Assembly: GCF_964355755.1 (NCBI RefSeq)
Contig: NC_092680.1
Span: forward strand, 15,849,001 to 15,913,000
Direction of reading: 5' to 3'
Origin: Antedon mediterranea
Taxonomy: Eukaryota; Echinodermata; Crinoidea; Comatulida; Antedonidae
Length of the DNA: 64,000 nt
Below are positions 1 to 11,055 of the stretch, piece by piece (position 1 is the stretch's first letter; each line of letters opens with the position of its first letter). Below the pieces are notes generated by a model. That model saw only the letters and a program-made list of their open reading frames with translations, was not told where the DNA came from and did not search any database. A program made the position numbers and the translations under genes.

Positions 1-1695
1 GAGCCATCATCTGGAGAAACTATAAAGGCAATATATGGATCTGTGGCTCATGTTCCATGCGTTGTTACCAGTAATGAGATACCAGTTTACGTAAAATGGT
101 TTCATAACGATTCCGAAGTATTTGCGTTTGAGGGAAATGGTATCATAGGTGTTAGAAAAGACAGGTATAGTTTCTCGTCCGGGTTAAAAAAGGGAGATTT
201 TACACTACAGATAGATAGAGTTACACGTGATGACAATGGAACGTTTTATTGCATTGTATCTTTTGGAATAGGTAAGAGTTCGGGCAGAGGTAAACTTCAG
301 GTGTACATACCACCTGACGATAACTATCCAAAATGCATGACTCTGTATAATGGCAACCCAAAGCCAGGAGATTCGATAAGATTGTCATGTATAACACTAG
401 GAGAAGATCCGTTATTGCACTTAAGTTGGTCGGATGCTGACGCTACAGTGGTCCACAACGAGATTACAAATAACCTAATAAAAGATATCACGCTCCGTGA
501 AGAAGATAACGGAATGCCTTACACTTGTTCGGCTTTTGGACTTGCTGTGAATCCTCCAAAAACGTGTACGATTATTCCGTTAAAAGTTTACCCCACAGTG
601 GAATTTAAACGCACCGATATCGACGTGTATGAAGGTAACAGCGTAGAACTAGAATGCCATGGAGTAGGCGTGCCTAAAATAACAGAATACGAATGGTATT
701 ATGATGGCCAATTCATTGGCCAATCCTTCGAACGATATGAACTGTCAGAGGATAAAACTCGGCTTATTGTTTCTGACGTTACCGTTAATGATAAAGGTAA
801 AATTGTTGTTTGTCGAGTATATATTACGTCAGGCCTAGCGAGTAATGTAAGTGAGGTGATTCAAGTACGGGAAATAGTAACTATCCAACCTCAGGTACCT
901 GTGCCACCCATACAAGAAGACTATAGTATAATTGCAATCATTGGCGTTTCTCTCGGATCCGTCATAATTATACTAATTATTGTAATTGTTCACATGTGTT
1001 ACAGAAAAAAGCGCATCATGAGACAATTAAACATGAACTATCAAGAGAGTATATACGAAGAGATGGATGGCTCACGGTGTGATGCGATATCATTCGATAA
1101 ATTAAGCGTTGGTAGTTTAGGCCTAGTAAACCCAACAATTCGATATATCGATCCATTATCTTCTCGACCTGCATCGTATATAGATACTCGACGTGATTCC
1201 TTTCATTCAATCACACATCCACTGAGAAATTCATACACACCATCAAGAACATCTTCACGAGCAGGCTCACCACATTTTGACAGACGGTGGTCCCTCAGAT
1301 CTAGTCGGTCAAACACACCACCAGAGACACCCAATAGGACAGGATCACCTGCCTACCTATCTCCAAAACAGGCTAGTGAATCACCGTTTTTTCCACGGAG
1401 AGGATCATTTAATAGATCGCCATCTCCACTTCCTGTTGTTTCACAAGCTGGGATCGAGCCTCCGTTTCTGAGATCACTTCAGGATTACATAGTTCCTGAC
1501 CCAGCTGTACCTAGCAAACGAGTTATGGAAATCAAAGCTTCTGAGGGAATACCATTAAATCAACTAGCAGCTTCGACTAGTAGCGATAACACAGGTTCAA
1601 TGCCATGTATCATGATGGAAAAAGCTGTAGAACAAACATATGAAGAAATGCCATTGACGAGGAAAGTACAGCAGTGGAGAACACCGTCTGTTTAA
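1..1695 (+). CDS. Three-Ig type I membrane receptor, paralogue 1 (5' partial)
   Basis: Open from the first base of the window to TAA at 1693-1695, 564 visible residues; signal peptide and true start lie outside. Visible domains: Ig1 (V-like, C20, W33, C84 within DNGTFYC), Ig2 (C112, C130, W143, C176, C189), Ig3 (C219, W232, C271), then a transmembrane helix at about nt 925-999 followed by a basic RKKR stop-transfer. Ig2 has an extra outer cysteine pair (C112/C189), as in the two other receptors here. The tail is Ser/Arg/Pro-rich with repeated basophilic-kinase or 14-3-3-like words (RRDSF, RRWSL, RRGSF) and SP/TP sites. Expected at the plasma membrane as an adhesion or recognition receptor; the ligand cannot be inferred. 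No intron is visible across three Ig domains, which is unusual. Nephrin/Kirrel-like proteins have similar Ig folds, but I do not claim orthology. Confidence 0.88.
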   Translation, partial: EPSSGETIKAIYGSVAHVPCVVTSNEIPVYVKWFHNDSEVFAFEGNGIIGVRKDRYSFSSGLKKGDFTLQIDRVTRDDNGTFYCIVSFGIGKSSGRGKLQVYIPPDDNYPKCMTLYNGNPKPGDSIRLSCITLGEDPLLHLSWSDADATVVHNEITNNLIKDITLREEDNGMPYTCSAFGLAVNPPKTCTIIPLKVYPTVEFKRTDIDVYEGNSVELECHGVGVPKITEYEWYYDGQFIGQSFERYELSEDKTRLIVSDVTVNDKGKIVVCRVYITSGLASNVSEVIQVREIVTIQPQVPVPPIQEDYSIIAIIGVSLGSVIIILIIVIVHMCYRKKRIMRQLNMNYQESIYEEMDGSRCDAISFDKLSVGSLGLVNPTIRYIDPLSSRPASYIDTRRDSFHSITHPLRNSYTPSRTSSRAGSPHFDRRWSLRSSRSNTPPETPNRTGSPAYLSPKQASESPFFPRRGSFNRSPSPLPVVSQAGIEPPFLRSLQDYIVPDPAVPSKRVMEIKASEGIPLNQLAASTSSDNTGSMPCIMMEKAVEQTYEEMPLTRKVQQWRTPSV

Positions 1696-1797
1696 TGTTA
1701 TAATGCACAGTAATTGCTAAAGCTTAACTCACATAATTTGATCCTTCTTAGAAGTGAGTTGGACATTTTCCAATATTGTTCACATATTTTTATAAAT

Positions 1798-1848
1798 AAT
1801 AAATAACCATTTTATATAAGTTAGTATGAAACAACATAAAACAATAAA
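1798..1848 (+). terminator. Polyadenylation signals of receptor 1
   Basis: AATAAA at 1798-1803 and again at 1843-1848, about 100-150 nt after the stop codon of receptor 1. The spacing suits a short 3' UTR. Such words are common in AT-rich DNA, so this rests on position. Confidence 0.45.
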
Positions 1849-2416
1849 AATCAGCAAATTTATTGATCCTATAATATTCCTAATTATAATCTGAATATTG
1901 TATGAAAAAAATCCAGAAAAGGTTAAAACAGTTTTTAAAAAAATGTACTATAATTTATATTTTCCGTAGTCCTATATGCGTTAAATACTTTCAAGTGAGA
2001 TTTAAATTGTATAAATTTATAAATTATTAGGTCTTATTTAAATTAAACTTATAGAGAGTTCAAATGTATTTAACATTTTTTTCCCAACGGAGTCATCTTT
2101 AATGCAATACACAAGAATAATGTAATTAATTTTAAAAGTTATCATCGGAAGTTATTGATTTTAAACTATGGAAAAGGAGACAGCGCCCTCTATTATAAAT
2201 GTAATTTGACAATTGATGAAAAAAAATATACCGTTTTCATTCTTCCATTTTTATTTCATTCCAATAATGTATCAGTACAAATTCGTAAATACTATTGAAT
2301 ATGATTTTTTTTACCAAAGGTTAAGGATTCTGATTAAATATTAAAAAGAAATAAACGAAATCACTTTATGAATATTTCATTTTTCATTATTAATATTAAC
2401 TTTTATTTTTAAAAAA

Positions 2417-2527
2417 ACAAGGCCAAATATATGGTTGCATTCGCGTGCTCAAATTTGAGCACGCGACCGACCGACCAACCAACCGACCATCCGACAAACC
2501 GAACGACATTAGTGAGCTGTAGAGTCA
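2417..2527 (-). mobile_element. CGGT/hairpin dispersed repeat, copy A
   Basis: On the minus strand it reads: a GACTCTACAGCTCACT-type left block, a run of CGGT/TCGG tetramers, a 22-bp perfect palindrome around CTCAAATTTGAG, then GGCCTTGTTT. The same order of blocks recurs at 15709-15796, 38338-38463, 46171-46988 and 57503-57615. It has no coding capacity. The layout (short hairpin, tandem-repeat core, conserved end) recalls non-autonomous Helitron-like elements, but the class is not proved. Confidence 0.65.
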
Positions 2528-4502
2528 AAATGTGGGAGAAAAATACACGGAAATTACATTTGGCTTTATAGTATATAGGCCTACTAAACAAATATGATGT
2601 CCATATAAACTAGCTCTTGGGCGATGGAGGATAAGGTATTATTCCAGAAAGTATAAACTATAACAAGTGAGCGAACAAACATGTTTATAAGATTGAAATC
2701 TAGAAATTAAAACAAATAAATAAATAAATATATATATAAATTAGGAATATCTGCGAATGCTTTTATAAACTCTGCCGGCTGTCATAACAAAAATATGCTC
2801 CAAAAAAAAAGTAACCTTGATTATACGTGCCATGGGTAGTTTGGCAGGGTACGGTACCGTGTATTCAAATGCTAAAAAAGAGTGGGACTAATATCCTCTC
2901 GGATATTATTATATTTATAATTAACAATTGATCTAGACATCACTTAGTATTGACGCTACAAAATTGTAACATAGTTTCCCACTTCGAAGCCAAGATAAAA
3001 ATAAATTAAACGTACTGTATGTTTCTAATTAGAAAACTTGATGATTATTGGTAAGTATCATTGATTGAGTTTCTTATCACTTGAACGCATCCATAAATTG
3101 GACAATCAGTAGACCTTGACACGATATTGCATGATGCCTTGATTAAACATCTTCCTCTTTCCACAAAATATAGGCCACCGAGCCGCGAAAGATTGATCCG
3201 ATCATCCCCCTAAAAATGACAGATTTGGCAAAAATCGTTGTAGAATTACTATAAATATTTTTTCCCATTGCCTGCCTTATACAAGCTTTGCTTATGGGCT
3301 GCCTTATACAAGCTTTGCTTTTTAGGAATGTTGCCCCTCTTATTTTAATAATTTTTACTGTTAATTTATTTTCTATGAAAGACAAGAGAAATAAATGTTA
3401 CTTTGATTGATTGATTGATTGTTTCAAAAGTGTTTGGCGTATGCTTTGGAAACTTTTTAAAAGTAATCCATAGATGTGCCTAAAAGTGAAGTAAATGTGA
3501 TAAGTATTTTCATTTAGTATTAATTACAAAATTATTCGAAAGTATGGTAAAAAAAAACAAGAAAAAAAACCGTGTTTGCTGTATTCTTTCAAGGGTTTTG
3601 TTTGATTGTTTTTATACAAGGTTTCCTACCATTGTTCTATAAGATTAGTAATAATGTGGTACACCATATTCATATTTTTATTGTGGACTTCCCTTGAACT
3701 TACATGCAGATACCAATGTAGGTTAATTGTTATAATTGTTATATAGAATGTTTCTACCTAACAATGTAAGACTCACATGAGACTTGTAAATACAATGCAG
3801 TTTATCCATATTGTAACTTTCAAGTTATAAAACAACGACAAAGCTGAAAAGGAACATTCCCGAGCTGTTGCTTCAGTATTTTCCTATTCTATTTCTTTAA
3901 GTTAATTTTAACTTTTTTTTCTCAGTATAGCTCTTTTCTACTCTGTACTACAATACTGTATTTACTATTATACTTTTTTTTTCAAACATGTTTGTTCGAT
4001 ATATTTCATTAGTAGGTCTAATTGAGTGGTATTATTATTATTATTATTATTCTGATTTGAAATAATTTAATTATTGAACAATAACTTCATATTTTGGGTT
4101 CATTTACAATTAACGACCCATTCAAGGTCTTAACGTATATTAATCTATTTCTAAGAAATATGAGAAATAATAATAAGCTAAAAATTTTCTGTTTGAAAGG
4201 TTCAAAATGTTAAGCAATGCTTAAAGTTGGTGTAATTCCAGGTGCTACTTCATCCCGCTGGTGAATTTTTTATACGTTTATATAGTTTTAAATTTATTTT
4301 AATAATTTCCTTAGGTTGGATGAAAAAGTAATATTCCTTATTTCTCAGTTTATACTTGTATACGGTTACACACGTTACTCGAACCAATAAATATGTTTTC
4401 GAGTCTCCTAAAAAACATATAAGAAGTTTGATGAGTAATTTCCATAGGGGCTGTTAATGGAAGGTACCAGCAATATAGAGTCGTATGTATGAACTAAAAT
4501 GA

Positions 4503-4564
4503 CAGATTCTGGTCGTCGTTTTACATGTGCTTTTAAGCACATGTAAAACGACGACCAGAATCTG
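4503..4564. repeat. Perfect 30-bp inverted repeat, 2-bp spacer
   Basis: Two 30-bp arms, each complementary to the other without mismatch, separated by TT. The arm begins CAGATTCTGGTCGTCG. It could extrude as a cruciform or fold into a long RNA hairpin. No gene is adjacent. Confidence 0.9.
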
Positions 4565-7500
4565 AAAAACATTCTAAACAACATTTGTCAAGTGTATTTA
4601 GTTGAATGACGAGATATAAGTCATACCCTTATTTTCGTCTTTGGGTATCTGGACTTAAAAATGCTGTCACATTAATCCAGGTCTAGTTAGCTTATTATTT
4701 GAAGGGAATAAATTGAATGGGAAAAATCATAGGGCCAATATATGATTCAATGACTATTTTAGCCTTTGAAACTCTTTCATCATGTAGTTTATGACCGAAA
4801 AGGGGTTTGTTATTAGAGTATAATATAGGCTCACGGCTAAACACGCGGTTCTTAGTGAGAAATAGTGAATAAAAATGATGTTCTACAACCAAAATGCCAA
4901 CATATCCTCCAAGTTTTATTTTATTTTATTCCGTGCATGCAATGACCGAAAATACATTATACTAGTATTCATTTTATCTAAGAGTCATTATTAAAGATTA
5001 TTTACTGAATGGAATGCTTTTCTTGAAATGTTCATTCTTTTAAGAGGAACAAAATCATAGATTTATGAAAATTGACATTAAAACCACAAATATTATTTAT
5101 GAAAATTATAATTTATAAAGTCAAGGTGACAGAATAACATCGTTAATGTTGTGTCATTCTAATAGGCCTAATCATTACTTCCAACTGCCATGTATTTTAT
5201 AGGTCAATAGACCGTCAAGTAAATATCAGTAATGGTAGGAGAAGTAAACTACAGATAACTATTTGATATATAAGACAAATTGTCAGAAAGGATTAATTCA
5301 TCGTCAGGAAAACAAAACAAAACAAACGTAAACGATACTGTAAACAAGAAAATCTTAAGGAAAATCTACGAAGAACTAAATTAGTATATATAGGAAAAAT
5401 TCATAATTCCCCTGGGAGGATACATCATACAATCTTCCTGATGTTAGAAAACAGGATTTTTAATTTTGCAAGGCCCTTATTTATAGCTTCTGGAGGTCAC
5501 ATAATACTGATAACAAAAAAAAAAAGTTATTATGATATTTTGTTCGATCCTGAGAACGAATCTTGATGAAACTAATGGTGCTGCGATAATGTTTTGAAAT
5601 GATTTACATAATACACTTTTTTTTTGTACTGTATTGGAATATAATTACATTATTTATACAACAGCCACTTTACGCATATACGTTTCTACCCGATTACGTT
5701 ATTACAGAGATAGGCTATATTTGTGTTTTTTTTTCCTGTTGCGTTTGAACGCAGAAAAAAAAAATAAACTGCAATTTTGACTCATTTAACTCCGATATAG
5801 AGAAGAGCGTGTAATATCTTATAACCGGTAAGAACACAACCAAAACATGGGTACTGATTAATTGAAGGACAATGACCAACAGTTTCGTACTTTAAAATAG
5901 GATCTAAAAATAATCTATTATCATATCCTGTCTAAATGATTTGATCTTAAGAGATATAAATCTGTATCCCATGGTTCGCAGTTGCGCTTCCAATATGCCT
6001 AAACATCATGATGAATCACTTATTCGTGTATTCCATCTGAAACAAGATGTTTAATGTTACCTCTGTTGAGGTGAATGTTTTTGAAAAATCAAACAAATGG
6101 CCAAAAAATGTAGCACATATCTCTCCCGAGCCTATTATTTATTCCATGCAATGACTGGACTTTTTAAATAATAAGTTATGGCTTTGGGGAGATATAGATA
6201 ACTTTCCTCCTAAGAAAGAGTCAGTATTTACTGGTTGGAATGCTTTTGTTTTTTATGATATTATACAGTCAGTATTTTTCGTTTTTAATTTATTTCGGTT
6301 TTTTTTCAGTTAGACGGCATTGCCAATAAGCGAACCGAATCACTATTGAGTTGGAATTATAATATAAAAAAACATTGTATTTGTTGCCCCTTTTAAATGG
6401 TGTTTCATATTCTAACAAATGACAAGCAATATAATGTCACATTTATAAGTTCGATGTGAAAGAGACAGTAATGCGCTATTCTTACTTTTAATTGAATAAT
6501 TTTGAAGAAAATCCAACAACGAACAAAATTAGATAATGTCTCGATTCAATTTAAGTTTGTAGAGCGTAATCAACCTGACAGCGAACTTAGAACAAAATAG
6601 TTCTTCTCAATATAAGTCCAGCTATGATGAATAAATATGAATAAATGATAACAAAAAAGAGGATATTTGCTAATAATTAGATTTAATTGACCGATATAAC
6701 GTATCAGCATAGCTTTAATCCATGAGCTATCAATTCAATCTTGCAGAAAGACAACTGTGTTGTTGCCGACATGCAAACCATAACGCGCTCTGATGTATTA
6801 CATCATGATGTGGTACAGTACACGCATTATCTGATTTTGACGATAATTTGACCACTGATGCAAAAGTCCGATGCAATTTCATATTTCGTTAGTTTATAAG
6901 GATGTATTCGTTAATAATCTATTATTTTGCTAAATGTAGTTTATCAGAGATAAAAAGTACATGTGCAGGGCCTACTGTAAACAAATCATTGAACAATACA
7001 TTTTAGGTTTAAACTATTTTCTCTTTTCTTTATTACCATGGTGATCATTCATCTTGTTTACCTCATCAAAAATATGATCATGATTTAAGCCTATTTACAT
7101 ATCCATGCACAAATACTAATAATCATCACAGTGACACAGTTACAGCTATTTTTGTTCGTAAGCTGTAAAAAATAATTCGGGGAATAGTAAGTTTAACACC
7201 AATAATATAGCATTTTGGCGAATGTGAACACTTTAAATTCATGATGATGATTAATTAATTAATTTATTGATTGACATGTCATATAACTCAAACTGACAGA
7301 AAAGAAGCTTCGGTACTTTTAATCACGCACAAAATACAAACATCCTTGAAAATGACCTATTGAGAAGAAAAAAACTTACTACTAAGAATTACTTATTAAG
7401 TAGGCCTACCTTGGAATTATGTGCTTATACCGAACATATCAAAATGATTAACATTAGAATTATAACTGTAAGAACTATCGAAAGATGGGTCAATCGTTAT

Positions 7501-8961
7501 TATGTTGAATAATAATGCGTCATGAACGACTGATGTTTTAGAGCACAAATTATATTGTAATACATGGGTCGAATGATACTGAAATCATACACTTCCCACT
7601 ACTGCTGAATTAAATAAATCCGATTTATTTTGCGATTCTCCACATAACATGAAGAGGGGAGTCATGCTTTTAAAACAAGGAAGCAAAGTGGTCATTACGA
7701 AATAAACAATGTGAATCTTTTTGCTCATACTGTACATTTTTTTACAGACACTTGAATGGTATCATTATAAAAGTAGGACTAGTAACCTTTGTACATAAGC
7801 CTATAGCGGTAAATGGCAATATTTATTTAATGAAAATCGTCATTGATATAGAAAAGTCCGCCTGTGTATATATAAGAAACAGTCATATCCTAATATATGA
7901 ACAGGTACGTGTGGCTTTACCTGTTACTGCTATTTAAAAAAGAACTTTCACACGGTTCCAATAATATTGTTTTTTTAGTATATCGTACATTGCTTCAAGA
8001 CATCTAAAGTAACCAGGGCGTGGCTCAAATGCTAAATTATGGATTCATGAATTGATCTGTCTGCTTTCGAATTTGACATGTGACAGCTCAATTAAAAGCG
8101 CCATTACATACAACATTTCACAGTTCATTTTTAGTGCATCCATACATAAATTATAATACGTGATGTTTCATAAACTTTGTCTCATTATATAATTAGTCTA
8201 TAGTGAGTAATTAACATTACAAGTGGATTTATAATTGATAATGTTATTGATTGACACGCTATAATGTAAGCAACAAATCATAAGAAATAATGCGTTAACT
8301 TTAATTTTAAAATAAAATAAATACATTTTGATTTACGTTAATAATTCTGTATTGAAATAGAATCCCTATAAAGACAGCTTTAGACATTAATAAAGATTCT
8401 CCTTAATATGTTTGTTCCCTGAATTAGAAGTTGGTGGCAGGTTGTTTGTTTGTTTCACTGGGAAATGTTACCTTGCCTGTTTTTATTAACTGTTTTAATT
8501 TCTATATTCTGTAAACACATAAGAACGTCAACTCTCATTGCATTTTAGTGGTATACCGAATAAAAACAAATGTAAATAATATTAATGTCGCCCTCAATTT
8601 TACCCAAACAATGTTGTGATTGTTTACCTGTTGCTGAATATTAAGCTATCAGAAGGTTGATGTCTGTCGTCTATGCAGGATGAAATGATCAGTAGACAGG
8701 TTTGATGTCTGAGTCACACTGGTTCTAAAGTTAAGTATTTCCGTCGGAGATTTATCATTTCCCTCGATCCTGATCAAGATGGAGGAACGAGCAGCCAATA
8801 ACCTTTAAGATTTTTACATCAATCTATAGTTAGTCTTCAAATCTTTATCGTTTTGAATCAATCCTCTAGTTAAAATTAGATTTAGAGTATTATTGCCTTT
8901 TAGTAGAATTTTTGTAAATGAGTAAATTACTCATTGTTGATAGTACTAAATTTAATTCAAA

Positions 8962-9225
8962 TTAAAAAAAAAACAGACAAAAAAGAAAAGAAAAGAGAAG
9001 AGAAAAAGGACCCACAAAAAGAACAAAATAAATATATAAAAAAAAGAAAACAATAATCTAAAAAAAAAGAAAAAATGAAAACAAGAAAAAAAAGACAAAA
9101 AAGAAAAAAAGAAAAAGGGGAAAAAGGGAAAAAAGTATAAAAACAATTTAAAAAAAAGAAGATAAAGAAAATAAAAAAGGGAGAAAAGGAAAAAAAAAAA
9201 GAAGAGAAAAAAAGAAAACGTAGAG
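8962..9225. repeat. Purine-rich (A/G) low-complexity tract
   Basis: About 265 nt with almost only A and G on the + strand and very few pyrimidines. The open frames across it are lysine-rich or, on the other strand, Phe/Ser-rich and are composition artefacts. Confidence 0.85.
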
Positions 9226-9531
9226 TGGAAAAGGCAATAAACAGCGATACAGGTAAGCTCCAGTAGCCGACAACAACGAATCCCCTTAAAATTAAAATAT
9301 TATATCCTCATATTCACTCTACAATTGAATGTTTGTCAGAATCAATATAGATTAGTTATTTGAGACCTAGAAAAATAGAGTTAAGAAATATGTAATTTCG
9401 GTCAATAGTTGGACATAGATTCGAAAGTAGTTGACAGAGGAACGTGAGTAAATTATATCTAAAGATATGGTTAAAAGGGTGAATACATTCTTTGAGAGAG
9501 TAGAACAGAAAAAGCCGTGAGTTTTTTAACC

Positions 9532-9614
9532 CTGGACACTTAAGTCAGGATTGAACCCTGGATATTGGGATTAAAAGGCACATACGTTAACCACAAAGCC
9601 ACAGATCCACTAAG
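9532..9614 (-). mobile_element. tRNA-like SINE head fragment
   Basis: The minus strand shows an A-box-like GTGGCTTTGTGGTTAACG followed about 30 nt later by a B-box-like GGGTTCAATCCTG. The two boxes are spaced as in tRNA-derived RNA polymerase III promoters. It does not fold into a convincing tRNA, so I read it as a SINE head remnant. Confidence 0.45.
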
Positions 9615-9745
9615 CTAGAATTTTAAATTGTACATGGATTAAAGTGAATATTGGAAAAGAATATTTAATTCTACTTTCTAGATTTACAAAATATCTTAGC
9701 TAGTTTTATTTCAACTGCAAAATTCGCATGTATGTCATAATGAAA

Positions 9746-10016
9746 GAAAGAATGCTCATCAAAGAATGCTCATCAAAGAATGCTCATCAAAGAATGCTCA
9801 TCAAAGAATGCTCATCAAAGAATGCTCATCAAAGAATGCTCATCAAGGAATGCTCATCAAAGAATGCTCATCAAAGAATGCTCATCAAAGAATGCTCATC
9901 AAAGAATGCTCATCAAAGAATGTTCATCAAAGAATGCTCATCAAAGAATGCTCATCAAAGAATGCTCATCAAAGAATGCTCATCAAAGAATGCTCATCAA
10001 AGAATGCTCATCAAAA
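9746..10016. repeat. 14-bp minisatellite, about 19 units
   Basis: Head-to-tail copies of AAGAATGCTCATCA with only two single-base variants (a GGAATG unit near 9846 and a TGTTC unit near 9922). Because 14 is not a multiple of 3 and the unit lacks stops, all three + frames are open with the same 14-residue repeat. The near identity points to recent expansion. Confidence 0.95.
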
Positions 10017-10848
10017 GCATGGAAGGCTTTGAATTCAAACCACGTGCGCATACACATACTATTTAAAACAGTTATTCTTGGAAATTGTTCATAAGCAGTT
10101 ACTTATTATCAAGAATAAAGATTGAATGCTGATGATAACTGGTATAAGTTACAAATAATGATCAAAAAAGAAAGACAAATATGGTATAAACAAATTTAAC
10201 TACATAATAACTTCAGTGTGTCTTTAATGAAATTGCAACTGTAACATCTGGTCTTATAGAATGCCTAGATTGTGTCCGGATGGCAGCATGTACTTTCACT
10301 TTTGATCTAAAACGTGGCATGTATGTCACTATTGCAAAAGTGATTTTTTTTTGACAAGGCATACCTGTAATTGAAAATAAGATAATTACACTGCCTAATA
10401 GTAATATGTCTTTGTTATTTTTGAACAATAACATTGAAATTAACCAGAGGGGTTTACGTTTCAATTTATTTTATGGTATATTGTGTATTATGATGTATTT
10501 TGAATGTTTTTTGTCTATCTTGAGTATTGGTTTTAGGCCTAATATTTATTGCATTTGTTTGCATCTTGTTATTGAAATTGATTATGATGAAATAAGATTA
10601 TAAATGAAAACGCCATAAAATATCAAGTTATTATTAATAGTAGTTTTAACCGCCACAACAATCAGACAAAAAATGTTCTTTAGAAACATTGTATTCATTA
10701 GGCCTATATTACCGTATTTTCAGTTTCAGATTTATTTTTAAAAAATAGATAAATACATGACATTTAAGCTAATACAAAAAATAATATATTACCGGTATAA
10801 CAAAACCCACATCGTTATTACTACAATATATTTTCATTATTACCTTAC

Positions 10849-11055
10849 CAATGTGGCCAAAAAAGTTTCGTTTTCGAACACAATAGCGAAACGGGAGTTC
10901 AGATGGTAAAGGTACAGGAAATTTTGTTGACGCAAAATACCTGACAGGTGTACTGGGAGATAAATACGACAGGATACGTCCCTGGTACCTATCTAGTGTT
11001 GCAGGCTTTTCATTACTTATACACCGGGGATAGGGTGAACATTCGACACCATAAC
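10849..11055 (-). CDS. Orphan candidate internal exon, unknown product
   Basis: On the minus strand an acceptor (AATTCCATAG) precedes, and a donor (G|GTAAGG) follows, 207 nt of open frame that is more GC-rich than its surroundings. The exon is symmetric: it begins after phase 1 and ends in phase 1. The 69 codons give a peptide with three Cys, PVPLPSELPF and a basic end (VRKRNFFGHIG). I recognise no domain. No partner exon was found nearby, so it may be a lone exon of a gene with long introns, a decayed exon, or chance. Confidence 0.35.

Larger units (their letters stand above)
1696..9530. other. AT-rich intergenic spacer
   Basis: I see no supportable gene here. It holds the 3' UTR of receptor 1, a minus-strand CGGT/hairpin repeat (2417-2527), a 27-nt tandem pair at about 3274-3320, a perfect palindrome (4503-4564), short ATT and ATTG runs and a purine-rich tract (8962-9225). 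The open frames in it are short and lack protein-like composition. Confidence 0.6.

Noticed and set aside
8952-9146. Phe/Ser-rich 64-codon membrane-like protein on the minus strand
   Set aside because: It is the complement of the purine tract, a composition artefact.
9141-9252. Lysine-rich exon ending ACAG|GTAAGC at 9252
   Set aside because: The donor is good, but the coding part is just the purine tract translated; no acceptor is convincing.
9746-10016. Possible CRISPR array
   Set aside because: Units are directly adjacent with no spacers, and the DNA is eukaryotic.
9728-10094. Three overlapping open frames of 88-112 codons with a repeated IKECSSKNAHQ peptide
   Set aside because: They are the same 14-bp minisatellite read in three frames; no start context, no unique sequence.
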